Shown here: in pieces, positions 56,663 to 64,000 of the stretch
Position numbering within the stretch: the stretch's first letter is position 1
Layout of the letters: every line of letters starts with the position of its first letter
Origin: Hirundichthys speculiger
Lineage: Eukaryota; Chordata; Actinopteri; Beloniformes; Exocoetidae
Direction of reading: 5' to 3'
NCBI GenBank assembly: GCA_018398805.1
Contig: JAGFBZ010000866.1
Span: 247,001 to 311,000 of the forward strand
DNA length: 64,000 nucleotides
Notes under the pieces: model-generated
What the model was told of the DNA's origin: nothing
The model's database searches: none
What the model saw: only the letters and a program-made list of their open reading frames with translations
Program-made: the position numbers and the translations under genes

Positions 56663-59600
56663 AAACACAGTACTTGCTCATTTGATCGAATGGACCAGCC
56701 TTCCTCTTCGTCTTTTGTGTAGCACAGAAGACGAAGAGGAACCTGGTAACAGTGGAAAAGAAGGCCTAGCTTAGAGTTCATTTCATATGCAAAAGTATAT
56801 ATTGACTGTACTGAACTTAAAATTTGCCCATTTCACTGTTTAAGATGGCGCTATTTTGCATGCAGCTAAATTGTTAACTGCTTTTAAGTGTTGCCTAAAA
56901 AGCACAAAACCGATAAGCCGAATGTATCGTCAACTATTGTAGTGGAGCCAGTCATACCTTGTTGAATAAATTGATTGCCATCCCATGCTTGTGTGCAGGG
57001 ACTAGAACAGTTGTCCGATTTTATGGCTCAGTCAAGCTATAACTATAGCTCAGTTTACCTATGCATGCAAACATTCTGACAGTTTTACGGGCCGGTTGTT
57101 GTTGGAAAACAAAACACAAGTCTAATGGCTTTTCAGTCAGTAGGAATAACAGATGTTCCTGGGTTATGGAATCAGCATCGTCACATGTTTATTATCTGTT
57201 CCAGGCAAAAGCTGGGTGGACGGCTGGTAACCTGGACTAACTGACGTACGTGAACGCGCTTCATATGAAACATACCGCCCTGGGTCACATGACGTCATCA
57301 TCCATGTTGTGCTGAAGCTGTGAAAACAAACAGACTGGGGTGTTGGAGATAAGAGGGGTCAAAGCCCTTCCACCTTCCCACCATCCCCACAAACACACAT
57401 TCAAACAATCGCACGCAGAAACTCAACACACGCTCCCCCGAGAGGCTGGATAGATAGTCACGCACCTGGTCCTGCCAACACGCTATCAGTCAACCACACG
57501 TCAGACAACACGGAAAACAAAACAAACACACACACCGGCACACACACAACAAGAGAAGTGCCTGAACGTAAGGAGGCATGAACAACGGCTCAGTGAACGC
57601 AGGCATGTCCCATTAGCATACATCAAGCGTTAGCTGGAAGGATATAAACACTACTTTCATCCTCTTTCCTTGAGGATTCACAGAGAGATTCCAGCTCGTC
57701 GTTCAACCTTTGGCTTCGCCGCGGTCAACCGCCCGCTCAAACAACACACGTTCAAGCAGAGTCATCGGAGCATCATGGGAAAACTCAAATTATTTCCCAC
57801 ATCCTCAATTTTACGTCCCGGATCTTCATACTTAGCTCTGAAACAGTTCACAGGCAAAGTTTTACACGCACGATTAAGAATCCAAGATATAAACAGTGTC
57901 ATGCTGCCGTCGGCGAATCTGGATTAAACCGTAGTGATAAATACAAGTTATCAATATTATTTAAATGTTTACATTCTGATTAGCATAAAAATGCAAAGGA
58001 GAATATTGTGAAATATTTTGACTGCAGTGTTGTGAGAAAATTAGATGAATATATTCTTCATTAGAACAGAAGTACAAAGGTAGAAGAGACTCAACCGATG
58101 ACTCTCTCTCCTCAGGTGTTACCGCTACCTGCTCTGCTCAACTACTTTGTGTCATGTGACCTCAGTAGTTCACATGTAAAGTGTAAAGCCTCTGAGGCTT
58201 TTTGTGGGGGGGTGGGTCCATTTGAGGGATGGAGGAATTTTGAAAAATGCCCCGTTCCATGACTAGATATAAACAAGGCATTAAGTGTAATGTTTGATTA
58301 ATCAAAGGTAATTAAGGCTTCCTTATTTTCACTTTCAGTTCCATCAGTTTAACTGCCATATGACAGACTAACGTCTCTACTACAATGTTTTAAAGGAGCT
58401 ACGTGGATTGACTCTGGCAGCAGGATTTCCTTGAACATTTCTGGCTCTTCCTGTTGCTCTTCCTCTTTAAGACCCAGCATGTCTTACACATCTTACACTT
58501 GCTTCCTGCAATATTCCCAAACCGGACAAAAAAACTTCAGCTCCGGGGAAAGTTGGGGTGCGTATGTAGCGGTCCATCCCGTACGCTAGTGTCGTTCCTG
58601 TGGCCTTCTCAGCTCCTTTGGTGTCGATCGCATCACTACAGTTCGTTGTTTTCTCTCCTTCTCCTTTCGTTTGTTGGCGGCCATCTTTCCCTACATACGT
58701 GCATTTGTAGTCAGGCAAGCTTCCTGCCATCAGCCACTGACATGGAGATGATTGAATAAACGTTCCAGCAGGGTTAGCATGGACGGGTCTTTGAAAGATC
58801 CACCTTGTGCTGGTGCTGCGGGTGGAAGTCCACAGTGGGACGTCCACAGTGGGACGTCCACAGTGGGACGTCCCATTCAGCTGTTGGCGGCAACATGAGA
58901 AATCACTGTTACCTGTAGTTGATGCTCAGTTAGCATTGTTGCTTCGCTAAGCTTCTTCTTAAGGCCAACCTACCGCCAATCATACCTGCCTGGTAGAACA
59001 ATATTCACATAAACATATTCTCTTTAAAATATGACTTTATTAGGCTTTTGTTAGCCCAGAATAGTACTCAGCAGCTACAAATTATGTCTTTTATACAGTT
59101 GTCATGGATGTAAAATCTGCCTATAAAGACCGACGCTTTTGCACCCAGCTTTGTACATGAAGGCCAATAGGGATTTACTCTGTTTAGGAGTCTGCACCTA
59201 GTGGTCAGTGGAGGAACTGCAATTTCTGGGCTTGCCAGTTTTCAAATTTACTGTTTCAAATCATGTAAGTCTGGAGGAGTTTTGCACATTTTGTCTTCTG
59301 CAGTGCATGATATTATGAAACAAATGCCACTTAATGAACGTATTTCTGCAAAAAGAAGCCTTATGTTAACCTTGTAAAGAGGTAAAAGTGATATCTGTTG
59401 CCCCCATCTGCATCTGTGATGGAATAATAAACAATGGAAATTTTGTGATGGCATTATATACATTAATACAGATAACAACAATGGGATTTTAGAAGCAAGA
59501 AATGCTGTTTTCAACATTTTTCCAGGTATGTTCATGTATTATTTAACAAAACTACAAATTTTATGTTCTGCACACATTATAAAGGCAGGAAAAATGGGGC

Positions 59601-60461
59601 ACAACAACTGAAACACGTCATTTCTTGGTATTGACTAAGCCAGAACTTTGTAATGTTGCCGTTCTTTCTCACATCACCTGAGTGGTACTTTTTACTTTTC
59701 AAACTTTGAGAATGTGTCACCGGTCTGAAATGTCAGATTCACATTTCTTTCAATCAGCATTTTCCACATTGTTCCAATCTTTTATTGTGTGTGTGTTTTT
59801 TTTAAATTTGGGATTCTAATATAATAATTGAAAAAAATGTCACATATTCACATTTGTAAATTGTCTTTGAACACAGTTTCAATCATTACATTCTCATGTT
59901 AAAAGTTTTACTTTTTTTTTTAACAACAAATCCACTTTAAGAAGCTCCAAATCACTCCAAATCATATATAATTGCTTTAAACTTTTCTTTCTTGGCCTAC
60001 ACTCACTCATATTAACTCAGTTATTCAGTAAATAAACCGAATACCTCGTCTTACGCTGAAATTCTAACTCACATCTTCTGCTGCCCAGTTTCTTTGCTTC
60101 ATCCTCCCGTAAATCAATAATATCAAAGTCTCCAAAGTCCTGTAACTCATGAGTTGTGAAGATATTGTAATATTCCACTACTTGGGCCAGAGTTTGGATC
60201 TAGATTCATAGAAGCAATGTTCAGGACCTAATGTTGCACTTTCCACCTGGACTTTTTATCCTCGTGAAACATGAACAATTTTCAAATTTTTAACCACGGT
60301 TTAAAAGAAACCTGGAATCCCCTGACGAGGCCACTTAATAGCAGAAAGAAAATCTAAAGGACATAAATACGGAACATCTGCAACAGCTTTCAACCAAAAC
60401 ATCTAAAGTCAAATGTGGCAAAACGAAGTTCTCACACAAACTTAAGGGATCTAATGGGAAC
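56663..60461. other. no gene; nav3 upstream flank
   Basis: CA-rich patches lie near 57520-57555. A 14-bp tandem GTCCACAGTGGGAC occurs three times at 58828-58869. A minus-strand frame at 58467-58847 (126 codons) has no recognisable domain. 59230-59560 is a candidate conserved segment. Confidence 0.5.
58828..58869. repeat. 14-bp tandem repeat, three units
   Basis: GTCCACAGTGGGAC repeated exactly three times. Each unit is partly self-complementary (GTCC...GGAC). Confidence 0.9.
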
Positions 60462-60835
60462 TAGTTCCCTCCGCCAAGGAGGTTCTGTTTATCTGTCTGT
60501 CTGTGTTCAAGATAACTCAAAAAGTTATGGATGGATTTTGATGAAATGTTCAGGAGTTGTCAGAAATGTGGAAGGAAGAACTGATTTCATTTTGGTTCTG
60601 ATCCAGAAGAAATCCTGGATTCTGGATCATTTATAAATTTTCGATTTCGTCAATGGGGCCAAAAATTTTGTTTCTCAATATCTCCGTTATTTTTGCCCAA
60701 AACTTATGAAATTCGACTCAGGGATTGACAATGGAAACCTCTATCGAATTTCAAAGGCTGATCCGGATCTGATCCAGATTTTATAGCAATCTGTAAATCG
60801 CTATATGGGGGAATTGTTGTGCTTGGCCTTAAATG
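60462..60835 (+). repeat. dispersed repeat, related to 12180-12420
   Basis: Starts CCTCCGCCAAGGAGGTTCTG, continues CTGTCTGTGTTCAAGATAAC and TGGATGGATTTTGATGAAAT, and ends near TTGTTGTGCTTGGCC. The family is widespread in animal genomes as I recall it. No coding content. Confidence 0.65.
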
Positions 60836-63800
60836 AACCTTAAATGAACAAAACCATGGTGATATGTTTCTGTCTCCTTATTCTAAGCTACTTTCTATCA
60901 TCTCTGTATTGTCTTCAATAACTGAGTGTTCCCGTCTACTTCCCTTTAAAAAAAAAAAAAAAAAAAAAAAACAAGACTCAATTTTAAACATTCTTTCACG
61001 TGTAATCACCCATCAATAAATACAATCATCACATATGGAAACATGTTATAAGATGATGGACGATGTTTGGGACGTGTGTTACCATGTTATTAAAAGTTAT
61101 AACATGTGAAAAATATTTACACATGCTGGATTATGTGATAACACCGTAGAACAAATGTGCCTGAGTTGTTTAAATGTTGAGCTTTTCTACGTGTGGTTAA
61201 TTACGTAATTATTTATGTAACAACATGTCTGCTATTTGGACAGAGTAAGAAAATAAAAAACCTGCTCCAGTAAGAAAATACTGACACAAAATAGAATAAT
61301 TCATCACTTATTTGAACATATTTGGGATTTGGACGGGTTTTACATGTGATGGTTAATTTGGGTTTTTCTTTGTCCTTTGCTTTATTAAGTCTGTTTTGTT
61401 TGTTTGTTTGTTTGTTTTACTGCTGTGGTTTCAGGGAACCTGTTTTCTTCATCTTCTGTTTTTTTTCTAGATAAAACTTCATTTCCTTATGTTACTCTCA
61501 TTAAAGCTCCTCTCTTCTGTTTTTCATGTTCTGCTCTCATCTGCGTTGGCTGGTTTGCTTTACTTCCTTGTTTTGAACATTCTATTATTCGATTGGACTT
61601 CCCCGGTTCTTCTCTGTCCTGGTTATTCAGGTCCGTGTCTCTATATTGTCCTGCTTTTCCTTCCTCCTGCTGGTCCAACGTCATTCTGTTCTGTTGTTCA
61701 CCTTCTTGGTTTTTTTTTTTTGTTTTTTTTTTGGTCTTTCAGCTCATTTCAGTTTGTTTTCGGGTTATCCTGCACTGACAGAACTTTTGGTTTAAACAAA
61801 GAAGATTTTTGCCTCCCAGTCTCCTTCATTTGGGTCCCCCCCCCCCCCCCCCCCCCCCAACGCTGATAGTGACCCCCCAGGTTTCACATGTGATCCTACA
61901 GGTTTTAAATGGGAATTTACACATATTCACACCATGAAAACCAAGCTTTCCCACGGGGGTAAAGACATGTTTTTACGTGTCCCAGACATTTCATTTATGC
62001 TTCTCATACACTGAATTTGACGTGTGCAACATCAACATGTCGTCACATGGGATCACGTGTGTTTTCGCACGTGTGAGATTCACGTGTTTTTCTGCAAAGG
62101 TTGGAGCTTTTGAACTGATATTTAACATATATTTCTGAAAACAAGTATAATGTTCCTGAAACTAGATTCTTGCTTTCATAATAACAAAAACATTAGACAT
62201 TTTACAAATTCTTGATCATAACGTCAAGATAGCCTTTTCATCCATGATCAAATATCACATTATGGGAAAGGTTCTCATCAACTTGTCCAAATGTTTTTTT
62301 TTTGTTTTTTTGTTTTTTTAAGTTGCATCAAAAGGGAATTTATGAGGCACGTTATTCAAAGCAGGTAACTCAAAATACGTACTCCTGTATTTATTGTTTT
62401 GTCCTTTCAAAGGTCTGCTGGGAAAGAGAGCTGAAAACCTTGATTGATTACATAGTCAGCAACAAAAGAGCAACACTGATGATATTGATTAAATGTATCA
62501 TAAATGTCACAGCTTCAGTAAAGAGCTCTGGTTTATAAGTTACCAAAAGGAGGTACTGATCCGTTGGGGAAATGTTCTTACCTGGTTGTAAACCCACACC
62601 TCAGGTCATCAATGACATCGTATAACAGGATAATGAAACCCAACTACAATGTTTCTGTGCAACTGCATCGATTTAAAAGTTAACGTTGACATGCTTTTTA
62701 ACTCAACTCTATCTGAGTTAGAGGAGACAAGATGAAGGTGAGCTAATATCCAAAATAAAGACAATTCAGCTTCCCAGGACACAGACTACAGAAAAGTTCA
62801 ATCAACTGCAGTGGCATCTTTATATCTGTATCTCTCTGCATTCAGGTGATGATAATGATTTTATACTGAGACTTTAATCGTGACGTATGAAGCTAAGCTA
62901 GGCTAGCTAAGCTAGCTTCAACGGTTCGAGAGGATTTCTCAGTCTGTCTGCTGTGCTGTTTTGAATGAAATACTGGCAAACTGTTAGTGTTTCTCAAAAA
63001 AACAAAAAAACTATGGCACCACACGAAGCACATGATCACAGCTGCCACACATTTAAGGTGCTGTTGGTCAAAAAGCACCGAAACACAACACGTTTAAACC
63101 CCACAGCCTTTAGCATCCAAACAAACAAGCGTTTTGTATCCCATGAGTAGGTGGAATAAGCCTCATTACTCTCAACACTCTGTTAAGATAATCACAACTT
63201 TCTGAGCTCCACTAACTGAGATTTAAATAGGTACTTGTTGTTGTTTTTTTTTCATCTTTTAAACTCTTATTGGTGTCATCTGTGGCTGGCCTGACGCTGC
63301 TTTGCCCTCAATAGCATTTAAGCTCATATAAGATTTGCTGCTTTTATTTTTTCTCCTGTGCGCAGCGTCTCATTACAGAAAGGCCTGAAAAGTTGCCTTC
63401 AGCCACAGAGCTGAAAGGTGGCGAGCTTCCAGACGACACAGATGTGAGCTCTTTATATACTGTACACATAAAAAAGGCACAGAATATTGCATTATAAGGT
63501 AAACAACACGACCATGTCCTGCACCAGCCTCGGCTCACTATAAAACATATCATTATGTTTGTCTAGTCGACGGTGGTAGCTTGTTAAAAGCACCTTTAAA
63601 CACATGTTCACCGCCTGCTTACGTTTCTGAGACACAGAGCAGCTGTGATTCGACTTGAGGAGAGCGGAGGAGGGAGGGAAAAGACGTGGAGGCAATCGTG
63701 TAATTAGTAAACTCACAAAAAAGTCTGGTTGACCATGTCTGAGTGTGAACGACCAGGAAGTGTGTGTCTGCGACTGTATCTGCGTGACAAGACGCTGTTT

Positions 63801-64000
63801 GCAGTTGGAGTCCGTCGGGACACAGCTGTTGACTGGCGGCAACGCTGAAGCTAACATCACCACCCCCCCCCCCCCCCCTTCACGTCTGCTGCCCCTCCAA
63901 TATCAGATAAAGTTCATTAGAAAGTTACAGATTTCATTTGTAGCAGTAAATTAAAACACTGAGAGATTAAACCTCTTGTTTGCATAAATGAGCATCTCAT
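60836..64000. other. no gene; nav3 upstream flank
   Basis: A24 at 60948-60971, (GTTT)n near 61396-61417, C23 at 61836-61858 and C16 at 63863-63878. Open frames at 61404-61866 are pyrimidine-rich and not called. 62310-62540 is a candidate conserved segment. Confidence 0.5.

Noticed and set aside
58467..58847. 126-codon minus-strand frame opposite a 101-codon plus-strand frame
   Set aside because: No recognisable domain, no splice context, and both strands are open; it could be old element sequence but cannot be supported as a gene.
61404..61866. Two overlapping hydrophobic plus-strand frames of about 125 codons
   Set aside because: Pyrimidine-rich sequence with T and C runs gives Phe/Leu/Ser/Pro-rich translations in several frames; no signal or domain arrangement was recognisable.
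1..64000. tRNA, rRNA or small RNA genes
   Set aside because: No A-box/B-box pair, cloverleaf or conserved rRNA text was found on either strand by eye; a covariance-model scan would be decisive.

Overview
This window reads as vertebrate, almost certainly teleost, nuclear DNA. It is AT-rich, has almost no coding sequence, and is packed with fish-type mobile elements: many hAT derivatives with BED zinc-finger relics, Tc1-like and TA-flanked miniature elements, a Harbinger relic, 5'-truncated LINEs with short tandem tails, and long dinucleotide and tetranucleotide arrays.

I recognise one host gene. The first coding exon of neuron navigator 3 (nav3) lies on the minus strand at 49979-50236; its 86 residues closely match the N-terminus of NAV3 proteins. 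Everything left of it (1-49978) is then the start of the large first intron of nav3. Everything to its right is 5'UTR, promoter and upstream flank, unless an acceptor-like site at 50264 means that the coding exon is preceded by a non-coding exon. I found no second nav3 exon (the calponin-homology part) and no other host gene.

Layout. 1-9.2 kb: hAT-A copy 1, a hAT miniature element with a nested LINE tail, a Tc1-type miniature element, hAT-B copy 1, and a Tc1 transposase relic split by a Harbinger relic. 10-24 kb: LINE tails, a pogo/Tigger-like element carrying a 33-bp minisatellite, hAT-C, hAT-D, hAT-B copy 2, a TA-flanked miniature element and a chimeric hAT. 24.5-37.3 kb: a near-perfect foldback hairpin, hAT-E, a LINE reverse-transcriptase relic interrupted by (TA)n, hAT-F, an IS3EU-like element with exact 44-bp ends, hAT-G with a 24-bp minisatellite, and hAT-B copy 3. 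38.2-43.6 kb: a roughly 0.4-kb satellite made of tandem miniature elements, then a 1-kb compound tetranucleotide array. 44-50 kb: hAT-B copy 4, hAT-F copy 2, hAT-A copy 2 and the nav3 exon. 50.7-64 kb: hAT-D copy 2 close to the putative promoter, a LINE 3' end, a second Tc1-type miniature element, and mostly featureless flank.

The clearest unusual theme is repeated birth of tandem repeats inside terminal-inverted-repeat transposons. Four separate minisatellites (15, 33, about 20 and 24 bp) and one satellite all sit within element boundaries, several of which are fixed by target-site duplications. Thirteen hAT-type insertions could be delimited by exact or 7-of-8 eight-base target duplications read directly from the sequence. 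Element and family names are assigned from memory of family hallmarks and were not searched; the letters A to H are local labels.
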